The notes beneath the pieces were generated by a model. The model was not told the origin of the DNA, made no database searches, and saw nothing but the letters and a program-made list of their open reading frames with translations. From an uncultured Bacteroidales bacterium (GTDB lineage Bacteria; Bacteroidota; Bacteroidia; Bacteroidales; Bacteroidaceae), in contig CASFRV010000004.1 of assembly GCA_949297215.1 (NCBI GenBank), positions 40,195-104,194 on the forward strand: 64,000 bases of DNA, read 5' to 3'. The position numbers and the translations under genes are program-made. This document shows positions 45,520-53,500 of this stretch, piece after piece (position 1 is the first letter of the stretch; each line of letters starts with the position of its first letter).

Positions 45520-47337
45520 ATGAAAAAAATCTGTCTCGTCGCCGCCCTGCTGCTGGCTGCGCTCGTGCCCGCCTCGCAGGCACAGACGGCCGGCGAAAAG
45601 AGCGTCGACATCGACTACGACTGCACCGACGTGACCTCGTCGCTCGGCGTCAACCAGGTGATGCCCCTCTCGGCCGCCATCTACATCCCCGCCGAGCGCG
45701 CCGCGGCCTATGCCGGGTGCAGCGTGACGGCCGTGAGCTTCGGCCTGGCCGCCGAGAGCCGCGACGTCTCCGTCTTTGTGGCCGAAGAGCTCGGCACGTC
45801 CCAGGGCACGCAGAGCGTGGGCGCCGGTGCCCTCGGCTGGAACGAGGTGACGCTCGACGCGCCCTACGTCATCGGCGACCACGGCTTCTACGTGGGCTAC
45901 ACCGCCACGGGCCTCAACCAGCTGGGCGTTTCCACGGCCTACGACGACAACGCCTGCTACGTGGGCATCGACGGCCAGTGGGACAACTACGCCACCTCGC
46001 AGGGCTTCAACGCCCTGTGCATCCGCTTCACGGTGACGGGCAGCCCCGCCCGGCCCGACCTGGCGCTGCGCAGCCTCATGGTCGAGCCGACGCGCACGGG
46101 CGAGCCCTTCGCCGTGCGCTGCGCCGTGCGCAACTTCTCGCCCGACGTGGTGACGGCCCTCAGCTTCAGCTATGTCCTCGACGGCGGAGCGACGCAGACC
46201 GTTGAGGCCGCGGCACAGATAGCCCCCTCGGCCACCGACACCGTCGAGCTCACGCTCCCGGCCTTCGACGCCGAGCGCACGGCCACGGGCACGCTCACCC
46301 TTGCCACGGCCAACGGCCGGCCCGATGCCTATGCCGCCAACAACGCCCTGCCCCTCTCGCTCGAAAGCCGCGACCTCATCTTCCGCCGCCCCATGGTGGT
46401 CGAAGAGGGCACGAGCATCCGCTGCGGATGGTGCCCGCGCGGCATCGTGGCCCTGCGCGAGATGAAGGCCCGCTACCCCGACACGTTCCTGCCCATCGCC
46501 ATCCACCTGAACACGCTGGGCACCGACCCCCTCACCCCCGACACGTATGAGGACATCGAGAGCCGCTTCTTCTCCTCGGGCCTGCCCAACTGCGTCATCG
46601 GGCGCGACCGCAACCTCGTGATGAGCCCCTCGACCGAGGCCTTGCAGGCGGCCTACGACAACTACTCGTTCGTGGCCGACGCCGGCGTGGAGCTCAAGGC
46701 CGCCTTTGGCCGCGACGAGGCCAACCGCACCACCGTGACGTTCGACGCCTCGACCGTCTTTGCCGCCTCGCACGAGAAAGCCAACTACCGCCTGGCCTTC
46801 GTCGTCATCGAGAACGGCATAGAGGGCTACAAGCAGACCAACTACTTCGCCGGCGGCGGCCAGGGCGAGATGGGCGGCTTCGAGAGCCTGCCCGCACAGG
46901 CCGACGTCGTGCTCGACGAGGTGGCCCACGGCATCTGGCAGACCTTTACGGGCACGCTGCGCAGCATACCCACCACCATCGAGAAGGGCGAGACCTATAC
47001 GTACAGCTATACGACGCTGCTGCCCGCCGCCGTGCAGGACACCACGCACCTCGAAGCCGTGGCCCTGCTCATCGACGTGCGCACGGGCCACATCGTCAAC
47101 GCCTGCAAGGCGCCGCTGGGCTCCGACCCCACCGGCATCGACAACGTGACGGCCACGCCCACCTGGCGCCTCACGGCCCATGGCGGCCGCATCGAGGCCG
47201 ACGGCAGCTACGACACGCTGCAAGTGTTCACCACCGACGGCCGCCTCGTGCGCAACGAGGGCCTTGCGCCCGGCACCTACCTGGTGCGCCTCGTCAAGGG
47301 CCGCCACACGGCCGTGAGCAAGGTGCTCGTGCGCTGA
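45520..47337 (+). CDS. Omp28-related secreted protein with thioredoxin-like CxxC domain
   Basis: 605 residues: signal peptide (MKKICLVAALLLAALVPASQ), a beta-rich N-terminal half (30-270), then an Omp28-type thioredoxin-like domain whose redox motif is CGWCPRG (EEGTSIRCGWCPRGIVAL, residues about 300-317). The ending TLQVFTTDGRLVRNEGLAPG to LVKGRHTAVSKVLVR is a T9SS type A-like C-terminal module. Omp28 family members are surface/vesicle proteins of Porphyromonas and relatives; the CxxC suggests disulfide handling outside the cell. No promoter box was recognised in the 70 bases after the preceding terminator; transcription may arise there or by read-through. Confidence 0.8.
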   Translation: MKKICLVAALLLAALVPASQAQTAGEKSVDIDYDCTDVTSSLGVNQVMPLSAAIYIPAERAAAYAGCSVTAVSFGLAAESRDVSVFVAEELGTSQGTQSVGAGALGWNEVTLDAPYVIGDHGFYVGYTATGLNQLGVSTAYDDNACYVGIDGQWDNYATSQGFNALCIRFTVTGSPARPDLALRSLMVEPTRTGEPFAVRCAVRNFSPDVVTALSFSYVLDGGATQTVEAAAQIAPSATDTVELTLPAFDAERTATGTLTLATANGRPDAYAANNALPLSLESRDLIFRRPMVVEEGTSIRCGWCPRGIVALREMKARYPDTFLPIAIHLNTLGTDPLTPDTYEDIESRFFSSGLPNCVIGRDRNLVMSPSTEALQAAYDNYSFVADAGVELKAAFGRDEANRTTVTFDASTVFAASHEKANYRLAFVVIENGIEGYKQTNYFAGGGQGEMGGFESLPAQADVVLDEVAHGIWQTFTGTLRSIPTTIEKGETYTYSYTTLLPAAVQDTTHLEAVALLIDVRTGHIVNACKAPLGSDPTGIDNVTATPTWRLTAHGGRIEADGSYDTLQVFTTDGRLVRNEGLAPGTYLVRLVKGRHTAVSKVLVR

Positions 47338-47374
47338 CGGCGCCCCCACACGGCGCTCCACGCGCTCCCCACAG

Positions 47375-47405
47375 AACGCCCGGCCCCGCGCCGGGCGTTT
47401 TTGTG
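47375..47405 (+). terminator. Intrinsic terminator after the Omp28-like gene
   Basis: Stem AACGCCCGG / CCGGGCGTT and TTTTT. The remaining gap to 47616 shows no gene. Confidence 0.9.
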
Positions 47406-47616
47406 TGTCCGTCGGGGCGTTTTTGGGTATCCGTCCGGGCTTTATGGGGCTTCGGGCGGACAAGGCCACATCCGGCACGTTTCAGCGCGCCACGGCGGCG
47501 GAAAACGGCCCGTACGGCCACGCCTGCACCGCAGCCTGCCGGGCGGGGGCAGCCCTAAGAAAACGCAAACGTTGTGAAAATGGGCGAAAACGGCCGTCCC
47601 TCTATGCGGAAGTGCC

Positions 47617-47624
47617 TATATTTG
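47617..47624 (+). promoter_or_regulatory. Promoter -7 box of the SIMPL gene
   Basis: TATATTTG preceded by GTGCC, 31 bases before the start codon at 47655. Confidence 0.7.
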
Positions 47625-47654
47625 CCGCAGACAACCCATTAATACACCAACGAC

Positions 47655-48359
47655 ATGAAAAATCTGAAACTCGAAGCCGTCATCGTGGCCGTGGGCATCG
47701 CCCTGCTCGGCCTGTTCACCTATCTGGGACTGAAATCGGTGGCCGGGCGCGACCGCGTGGTGAGCGTGCGCGGTCTGGCCGAGCGCGAGGTCAAGGCCGA
47801 CCACGTCATCTGGCCCGTCGTGTACAAAACAACGGGCAACGACCTGCAAGCCCTCTACCGCGAAATCAACGACGCCAACACGAAGATACGCGCCTACCTC
47901 GTGCGCAACGGCATTGCCGACACCTGCGTCTCGACGGGCGCCCCGCAGATCGTCGACCTGCAAGCCGACCGCTACGCTTCGAACGAGGCCGGGCGCGACC
48001 GCTACAACGTGACGTGCGTCACCACCGTCTCGACCGCCGACGTCGACCGCGTCCTGACGCTGCAAACGCGCATGGGCGAACTGCTGAAAGAGGGCATAGC
48101 CATCTCGGCAGGCGACTATCAGAGCACGCCGCAGTTCCAGTTTAACGGCCTCAACCTCATCAAGCCGCAGATGATCGAGGAAGCCACCGTCAACGCCCGC
48201 CAGGCCGCCGAAAAGTTTGCCAAGGACTCCGACAGCAAGCTCGGCAAAATCAAGAACGCCACGCAAGGCCTCTTCTCCATCACCGACCGCGACCAGTACA
48301 CGCCCCAAATCAAGCAGGTGCGCGTCGTGACGTCGGTCAACTACTACCTCGAGTCGTAG
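47655..48359 (+). CDS. SIMPL (DUF541) domain protein, membrane-anchored
   Basis: 234 residues. An N-terminal membrane anchor (MKNLKLEAVIVAVGIALLGL, residues about 8-28) is followed by a DUF541/SIMPL domain (VVSVRGLAEREVKADHVIWP at the start; QIKQVRVVTSVNYYLES at the end). SIMPL proteins (BP26, Kinase-interacting SIMPL) form ring-like oligomers, and their bacterial function is unsettled. The Bacteroidetes versions are single-pass, exposed to the periplasm. Monocistronic; module A copy 4 begins 46 bases after the stop and brings a terminator. Confidence 0.85.
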   Translation: MKNLKLEAVIVAVGIALLGLFTYLGLKSVAGRDRVVSVRGLAEREVKADHVIWPVVYKTTGNDLQALYREINDANTKIRAYLVRNGIADTCVSTGAPQIVDLQADRYASNEAGRDRYNVTCVTTVSTADVDRVLTLQTRMGELLKEGIAISAGDYQSTPQFQFNGLNLIKPQMIEEATVNARQAAEKFAKDSDSKLGKIKNATQGLFSITDRDQYTPQIKQVRVVTSVNYYLES

Positions 48360-48404
48360 CCGCACGCCGGCCGCAAAGGGCCAACAGTTGTCAGCCACCA
48401 CTGA

Positions 48405-48744
48405 TTTTTAACACGGAGAATCGAATATTTCCGACCAATCGCGCCCTCGCTCGCAAATGAGCGAAAAACAGAATGCCTTGGTTTTCAACAACTAACGTCA
48501 AAGGCTCCCGCGCCAACGCCGCACCGGGAGCCTTTTTTGCCACTATATGGCGCAAATCGGCCCCAATTTTCACCCCGAAAGTGCCCATGGAAAGCAAAAT
48601 CGAAGGGATGGATCGGCCGATCCATGGGATGGAAACAGAAATCCATGGGACGAATCGCCGCCATCACCCCATCGCGCCGCCTTTTCAACGCTAGAATGCA
48701 GACGAAGGTGGGTGTCCGCTTTAACAGAGTGCCATATAGCGCAC
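48405..48744 (+). repeat. Module A, copy 4 (340 bp)
   Basis: Begins TTTTTAACACGGAGAATCG and ends AACAGAGTGCCATATAGCGC. It has the terminator variant of the internal cassette (48501-48539), CTATATGGC border, three 21-bp units and CACCCCATCGCGCCGC. Closest to the copy at 35153. Confidence 0.85.
48501..48539 (+). terminator. Intrinsic terminator inside module A copy 4
   Basis: Arms AAGGCTCCCG / CGGGAGCCTT followed by TTTTT. Its stem sequence differs from that of the copy at 35248 although the surrounding element is nearly identical, so the hairpin seems exchanged as a cassette. Confidence 0.85.
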
Positions 48745-48826
48745 AGCCCCACGCGTCTCTACGCAGCGGACATCCAGCCTCACCGCCATCATCTCCGCCC
48801 CATACGGCCGGCCACCATAGCACGAG

Positions 48827-49043
48827 CGGCCCCAAGGGGGCCGGGCTATCAGTAACCGCGGGTGAAGCGAAGCGGAACCCGCGGTACGAGCATCCCTCAC
48901 AGAATTAGCCTCGAAGAGGCGTCTATGCCATACGCCGCCACGGGCATAGCGACCTCTTCGAGGCCGACATGCTCTCCGTCGCACCACCTCGGGTTCCGCT
49001 ACGCTCCACCCAAGGTTACTAATAGCCCGGCCTCTTCGAGGCC
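48827..49043 (-). repeat. Module D, copy 3 (inverted, 217 bp)
   Basis: Plus-strand order: CGGCCCCAAGGGGGCCG, hairpin ACCGCGGGT/ACCCGCGG (inner GAAGCGAAGCGGA), AGCCTCGAAGAGGCG, CTATGCC/GGCATAG hairpin, ACCTCTTCGAGGCC, hairpin CCTCGGGT/ACCCAAGG (one arm decayed), GGCCTCTTCGAGGCC. This mirrors the copies at 21297 and 24296. A fragment of module C lies at about 48751-48790. Confidence 0.85.
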
Positions 49044-49170
49044 GCCTGCCACGCGGACACATCACCCACACCCGCACGGGAAATCCGCCGCGCAGAAACC
49101 ACAAAAAATCCCCGGCGGTGGTGGGGTCCGTCGGGGATGGATGGGGGCAGCGCGGGGGCGGGGCTGCGCG

Positions 49171-50019
49171 TCAGGCCTGGCGCGTGGTGATGACGCAGTC
49201 GGCCGGGGCTTTGATGTTGTCGTCGAGGGTGATGGAGCCGATGGCGTCGGCCGTGATGCGCCCCGACGTGGGGTTCTTTATGTTGGTGATGGCGCCGCGT
49301 ATGTCGGCTTGCAGGGTGGAATACTCGAAGGCGCGGTCGCAGGCGGGGTCGAAGGTGCAGTCTTCGAGCACGAGGTCGCGGGCGTAGCACAAAGGCTGCT
49401 CGCCCGAGATGTGGCAGCGCACGAGGCGCAGGTTCTTCGAGTGCCACCCGAGGTATTCGCCGTCGAGCTGCGAGTCGTAGATCGTTACGTTCTCTACCTC
49501 CCAGAAGGCGTCCTTGGTGGTGATGCGGGCGTTGTGTATCTCAACGTCGCGGACGTACTGGAAGACGTATTTGCTGTCGCTTTCGAGCCCGTCGACGCGT
49601 ATGTTGCGGCTGAACATGAAGGGATAGGTGCCGCCGTGGAGCGTGAGGCCGCGTATGTCGAGGCGGTCGCAGCGCCAGAACACCTCGTCGGCGTCGTTGA
49701 TGGTGACGTTGCGGATGTCGATGTCGGTCATCTCGCGAAACATCTTGGGGGCGTCGATGACGGTGTCGGCCATGGTGAGGTGGTCCGAATACCAGAGGGC
49801 CGAGCGGCCGCCCACGTCGAAATAGCAGTCTTTGATGGTGAAGCCGTGGACGTGCCAGAAGGGGTAGTTGCCCTCGAAGCGGCAGCGGGTGGCCACGATG
49901 TTGGAACATTCCTTGATGGCCGACTCGCCCTCGCGTATCGTGACGTTGTCGAGATGGACGTCGTGGGCGGCAAAGAGCGGGCGCTCGCCGCCAAATTCCT
50001 TATCTTTTATGAGCTGCAT
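49171..50019 (-). CDS. DUF3737 right-handed beta-helix protein
   Basis: 282 residues built of about 11 coils of a right-handed parallel beta-helix, seen as regular repeats of hydrophobic positions (NVTIREGESAIKECSNIVAT, FTIKDCYFDVGGRSALWYSD, ITTKDAFWEVENVTIYDSQL). It opens with MQLIKDKEFGGERPLFAAHD, the DUF3737 signature. No signal peptide, so cytoplasmic; pectate-lyase-like folds of this size often bind or modify sugars, but no catalytic residues are assignable. Divergent from an AraC-type regulator gene 321 bases away, which may control it. Confidence 0.85.
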   Translation of the reverse strand: MQLIKDKEFGGERPLFAAHDVHLDNVTIREGESAIKECSNIVATRCRFEGNYPFWHVHGFTIKDCYFDVGGRSALWYSDHLTMADTVIDAPKMFREMTDIDIRNVTINDADEVFWRCDRLDIRGLTLHGGTYPFMFSRNIRVDGLESDSKYVFQYVRDVEIHNARITTKDAFWEVENVTIYDSQLDGEYLGWHSKNLRLVRCHISGEQPLCYARDLVLEDCTFDPACDRAFEYSTLQADIRGAITNIKNPTSGRITADAIGSITLDDNIKAPADCVITTRQA

Positions 50020-50090
50020 GGTGCTGTTATGTTTTAAAGTTGCGATGTTTGCGTGACGGGGCCGGCGGCAGTGGCCGGCTGTTCACGGTG

Positions 50091-50098
50091 CAAAATTA
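50091..50098 (-). promoter_or_regulatory. Promoter -7 box of the DUF3737 gene
   Basis: The minus strand reads TAATTTTG, 72 bases before the start at 50019. It lies in the 321-base divergent region with the AraC regulator; apart from the two promoters I see only a CG-rich stretch there. Confidence 0.6.
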
Positions 50099-50261
50099 CG
50101 AGCTTTCGGCCGACGGACGAATAGCGGGATTACAGATAGTATGCCCCCGATTACGGAAAAAACGGCGGCCCGCCCGTCGGCGCTGCGGGCGGCGCTTGCA
50201 AAAGAGTAAGGCGGGTTGGCATTTCCGTAAAGCGGGTTGTTGCCGAAAGCGCCGTATCGCC

Positions 50262-50269
50262 TATTTTTG
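50262..50269 (+). promoter_or_regulatory. Promoter -7 box of the AraC-type regulator gene
   Basis: TATTTTTG followed by CACA; TTGT/TTGC at 50237-50243 gives a -33 candidate with an 18-21-base spacer. Confidence 0.65.
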
Positions 50270-50340
50270 CACATACGGAGAAAGGGGGCCGCAAGGACAG
50301 CCGGCCGCACATCTCCCCACGCAGAAACGAAAGAAGAGCC

Positions 50341-51261
50341 ATGCCAAAGCCCGAAACACTGACAAAAGACGCCACGCTCGACCTGAAGACGGTGTGCGAG
50401 TGCAACCGCTGCCTGTGCACCGAGACGCTGCACCCGCAGGCCACGCTCATCAACCTCGAGCACCCGGAGCTGGCGTGCGACGCCGTGAAGTTTGAGTTCT
50501 ACGCCATCCTCGTCATCGAGCAATGTCCCGCCGGCTGCTCCTGCTGCGGCCGGCGCTACGACGACTTCGGCTGCGCCACGATGGTGTTTCTCATGCCGGG
50601 CGAGATATTCCGCATGAGCGAGGCCCACACCCTGCCCGACAAGGGGCGGCTCCTGGCCTTCCACCCCGACCTGCTCTTCCGCACGACGCTGCGCAGCCAC
50701 ATCGGCGGCTACACCTTCTTCCGCTACCGCAAGCAGGAGGCGCTGCACCTCTCGCAGCGCGAAACGGCCACCGTGGCCTGCTGCTTGGAAAACATCGACG
50801 AGGAGCTGCACCACCCCATCGACGCCCACACGGGCACCATCCTCTCGCGCCACATCGAACTGCTGCTCGACTATTGCTCGCGCTTCTACGAACGGCAGTT
50901 CATCACGCGCGAAAACAAAAACCACGACCTCATGAACCGCCTGCGCTCCTTCGTGGACCGGGCCCTGGCCACCGGCTGCCTGCACGAGGACGCCCCCGCA
51001 CCCACAGCCACCATGGCCGCCGCGCTCGACCTCTCGGAGGCCTACATGGCCGACCTGCTGCGCTTTGAAACGGGCATGACGCCGGCCGAATACGTCAGCC
51101 TGCGCCGCCTGGACCTGGCCCGCCGCCTGCTGCTCGAGCCCGAGGCCACGCCCGCCGCCGTGGCCCGCCGCCTGGGCTTTGCCAGCACGCAGCGGTTCAG
51201 CGCCCTGTTCAAGAAACTCACAGGCGCGGCGCCCGCCGAATGGCGCCTGACGCAGAACTGA
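50341..51261 (+). CDS. AraC-family transcriptional regulator
   Basis: 306 residues. The N-terminal cupin-like ligand domain (1-170) has an unusual Cys cluster (VCECNRCLCTETL near residue 20, CPAGCSCCGRRYDD near 62) that could bind metal or sense redox. The C-terminal double helix-turn-helix (residues about 205-300) ends LLEPEATPAAVARRLGFAST and FSALFKKLTGAAPAEWRL, the standard AraC signature. Divergent to the DUF3737 gene and probably its regulator. No similar operator repeats were found by eye in the shared intergenic region. Confidence 0.88.
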   Translation: MPKPETLTKDATLDLKTVCECNRCLCTETLHPQATLINLEHPELACDAVKFEFYAILVIEQCPAGCSCCGRRYDDFGCATMVFLMPGEIFRMSEAHTLPDKGRLLAFHPDLLFRTTLRSHIGGYTFFRYRKQEALHLSQRETATVACCLENIDEELHHPIDAHTGTILSRHIELLLDYCSRFYERQFITRENKNHDLMNRLRSFVDRALATGCLHEDAPAPTATMAAALDLSEAYMADLLRFETGMTPAEYVSLRRLDLARRLLLEPEATPAAVARRLGFASTQRFSALFKKLTGAAPAEWRLTQN

Positions 51262-51311
51262 GGGAGGGGAGCTGCGCAAAATACAATCTCAACACATCTT
51301 GCCGTACGAAA

Positions 51312-51361
51312 AATCAACCAAAAATGGTTGATTTCGGAAAAACAACCGTTTTTGGTTGATT
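51312..51361. repeat. Left inverted repeat of the low-GC island
   Basis: Two linked hairpins: AATCAACC...GGTTGATT and CAACCG...GGTTGATT, joined by TCGGAAAAA. The reverse complement of 52241-52290 repeats it with four differences. It probably also terminates the gene at 51447 (minus). Confidence 0.75.
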
Positions 51362-51446
51362 CCGCTGCAAATGACACAAAATAACGACGGGCACCGTTCG
51401 CGATGAGCGGCGCCCGCGTAAAGGAAAAGCTGAGGAAAAGGCGAAA

Positions 51447-52094
51447 TCAGAGGTCGTCCATTACATCTTGTTCCATGTTTTCTCTGTTAATCCAATCTAC
51501 ATAAAGTAAGGAAACGTAGCTTAAATTATAACCACCTTTATTTGTATGAACTATATTAAGCACAATATACCCTTCCTCTGTTACAAAATTGCTTTCATAC
51601 TCACATCGATCTTGTTTCACGTACAGCATCTTCATAAAATCATCATCGGGCTGGGTGGAAGCTTGGAATCTCTCCACACATGTAGCCGGCTCTCCATATT
51701 TCGAAGTAAGCCTTCTTTTCAAATTGTTGTATTTCGACGCAAGATCTGACCACTGCTCACTGAAAGGGAAAGTGACTCCAACAGCGACAACCCTGCTGTT
51801 TTCAGGTGAAATCGCTATTACTTGAATGTAGCAATCATCATAACCTGCAAAATCCCCTACACAAAACTTTATTTCCTCGCTATCTAATGACTCAATGTGC
51901 TTAAGCCCTTTTTTCTCCAACTCTTTCGTAAAAGAAGTGAGCGTCCCGTCAATAGGAATGCCCATAAACTTCATGTGCTGCTGCACGGGCACACTATCGC
52001 AGCCAACCGTAGAAGGCGACAAGCGGTTCTCTACACTCTGTCCGCTGACGGTCAGCGAAACGAACGCCAACAATAAAAAAATAAGCCTTTTCAT
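51447..52094 (-). CDS. Secreted protein of unknown function in a low-GC island
   Basis: 215 residues with a signal peptide (MKRLIFLLLAFVSLTVSGQS). The rest has no recognised motif; it is rich in Asp/Tyr and contains MKFMGIPIDGTLTSFTKELE and YIQVIAISPENSRVVAVGVT. Base composition is far lower in GC than all neighbouring genes, with AT-ending codons, and the gene lies between inverted copies of a hairpin repeat (51312-51361 and 52241-52290). Both points suggest recent transfer or an accessory cassette. I chose the ATG at 52094 rather than 52121 because it gives a clean signal peptide. No promoter box recognised with confidence. Confidence 0.65.
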   Translation of the reverse strand: MKRLIFLLLAFVSLTVSGQSVENRLSPSTVGCDSVPVQQHMKFMGIPIDGTLTSFTKELEKKGLKHIESLDSEEIKFCVGDFAGYDDCYIQVIAISPENSRVVAVGVTFPFSEQWSDLASKYNNLKRRLTSKYGEPATCVERFQASTQPDDDFMKMLYVKQDRCEYESNFVTEEGYIVLNIVHTNKGGYNLSYVSLLYVDWINRENMEQDVMDDL

Positions 52095-52240
52095 AAATCG
52101 AAAATTTGGGAATCTGCTCACAAATATAGCGGATAGTCAACAAAAAACCAACGTTTGCGACCGGAACGAGCCGTAAATGTTGGTTTTTATGAGGATGTAC
52201 GCCCGTCCGACGGGCATTCAGCACAGCATCAGGCCGAAAA

Positions 52241-52290
52241 AATCAACCATTTTCGGTTGTTTTTCCGAAATCAACCGTTTTTGGTTGATT
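52241..52290. repeat. Right inverted repeat, forming the end of the acyltransferase gene
   Basis: AATCAACC...CGGTTG and AAATCAACC...GGTTGATT linked by TTTTTCCG. The stop codon and the last codons of the minus-strand acyltransferase gene (KSTKNG*) lie in the right half of this repeat. Confidence 0.75.
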
Positions 52291-53476
52291 TTGCTTCGAC
52301 GGAGCTGTCCGCGACACGCGGGCAGAGCCAGCGACTGGCCAGGCGGGCACGCAAGGGTTCGTCGATGAGACGCATCGAGGCGTAGGCCACGAAAAGGGCA
52401 AAGAGATAGATGCCCACGCTCACGGCCACGGCGTGCGACGTCGGGGCGTCGGGATGGAGCGAGGCCCAGGCTATCTGCAAATAGACGAGGGGCAGGTGCA
52501 CAATGTAGAGGGGATAGGAGATGCGCCCCAGGAAGCGACAGACAGCCGTGGAGCGGGGGTCGGTGATGCGGCTGCCGGCGCCCATCACCACAAGGAGGGG
52601 GAAGGCAACAAGGATGCAGGCGGCCTCGTAAACGCCGTTGAGCCACGGACGGGCCTCGGTGCCCACGCGCGGCATGGCCAGCAGCAGGACCACGCCGGCC
52701 GCACACCACCAGAATCCGCCGCGCAGACGCAGACGCCAGCCCAGGCGCGAGAGCAGCAGGCCGGCCAGGAACGGATAGGCCAGGCGCGTGGCGCCGATGT
52801 AGAGCTGCGTGGGCGTCAACGCCCAGCCGCCAATGACGGTGTAGACGGCGGCGTCGCGCCCCGTGAGCAGGCCGAACACGTCGATGGAGAGGGTCAGGTC
52901 GATCGTGCAGCAGGCCGCCAGCACCAGGAGCACGCCCAGCGCCAGACGCGGCAGGTGGCGCAGGAAGAGGGCGTAGAGGATGTTGGCCAGGTATTCCCAC
53001 AGCAGCGACCACGAGGCGCCGTTGAGCGGGTTGGTCTCCAACCAGCCGCGCACGTCCCACGCCACGGGCATGGGCAGGGCGCAGCAGCAGGCCAGCGTGA
53101 CGAGCAGCACCTGCCACACGGGCACCTCGGCTATGAGGGGAAAGGCGTCGCTCTCCTGCGCATAGATGAGCAGCAGGCCCAGCAGCGTGCCCCACACGTA
53201 GAGGGGGTGCAGGCGGATGGCACGCCGCTTGAAGAAGTCTTTCAGCCCCATCGTGCGGCCCCAACGGTCGTCGTAGGCATAACCCACGACGAAACCCGAG
53301 AGAACGTAGAAGAAATCGACGGCCAGATAGCCGTGGTTGATGATTTGATGCTCGGCGCCGCCCGAATAGGTCTCAAAGAGATGGAAGGCCACGACCAGCA
53401 GGGCCGCCACGCCGCGCAGCCCGTCGAGAATGTCGTAGTGGGGCTTCGAGTCGGGGAGGATGGTTGATGAATGCAT
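52271..53476 (-). CDS. Acyltransferase family protein (OafA/YrhL type)
   Basis: 401 residues, ten or so membrane segments. It opens with ILDGLRGVAALLVVAFHLFE, the acyltransferase-3 signature (catalytic His and RxxA region), and AVDFFYVLSGFVVGYAYDD (the FFxxSGF motif). Such inner-membrane enzymes add acetyl or other acyl groups to cell-surface glycans. The last six residues (KSTKNG) are coded by the inverted repeat at 52241-52290, so the natural C-terminus may have been altered. 24 bases after the MFS gene, so co-transcribed with it. Substrate unknown. Confidence 0.88.
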   Translation of the reverse strand: MHSSTILPDSKPHYDILDGLRGVAALLVVAFHLFETYSGGAEHQIINHGYLAVDFFYVLSGFVVGYAYDDRWGRTMGLKDFFKRRAIRLHPLYVWGTLLGLLLIYAQESDAFPLIAEVPVWQVLLVTLACCCALPMPVAWDVRGWLETNPLNGASWSLLWEYLANILYALFLRHLPRLALGVLLVLAACCTIDLTLSIDVFGLLTGRDAAVYTVIGGWALTPTQLYIGATRLAYPFLAGLLLSRLGWRLRLRGGFWWCAAGVVLLLAMPRVGTEARPWLNGVYEAACILVAFPLLVVMGAGSRITDPRSTAVCRFLGRISYPLYIVHLPLVYLQIAWASLHPDAPTSHAVAVSVGIYLFALFVAYASMRLIDEPLRARLASRWLCPRVADSSVEAKSTKNG

Positions 53477-53500
53477 TGGATTTAAAGTGTAAAATGAGTG

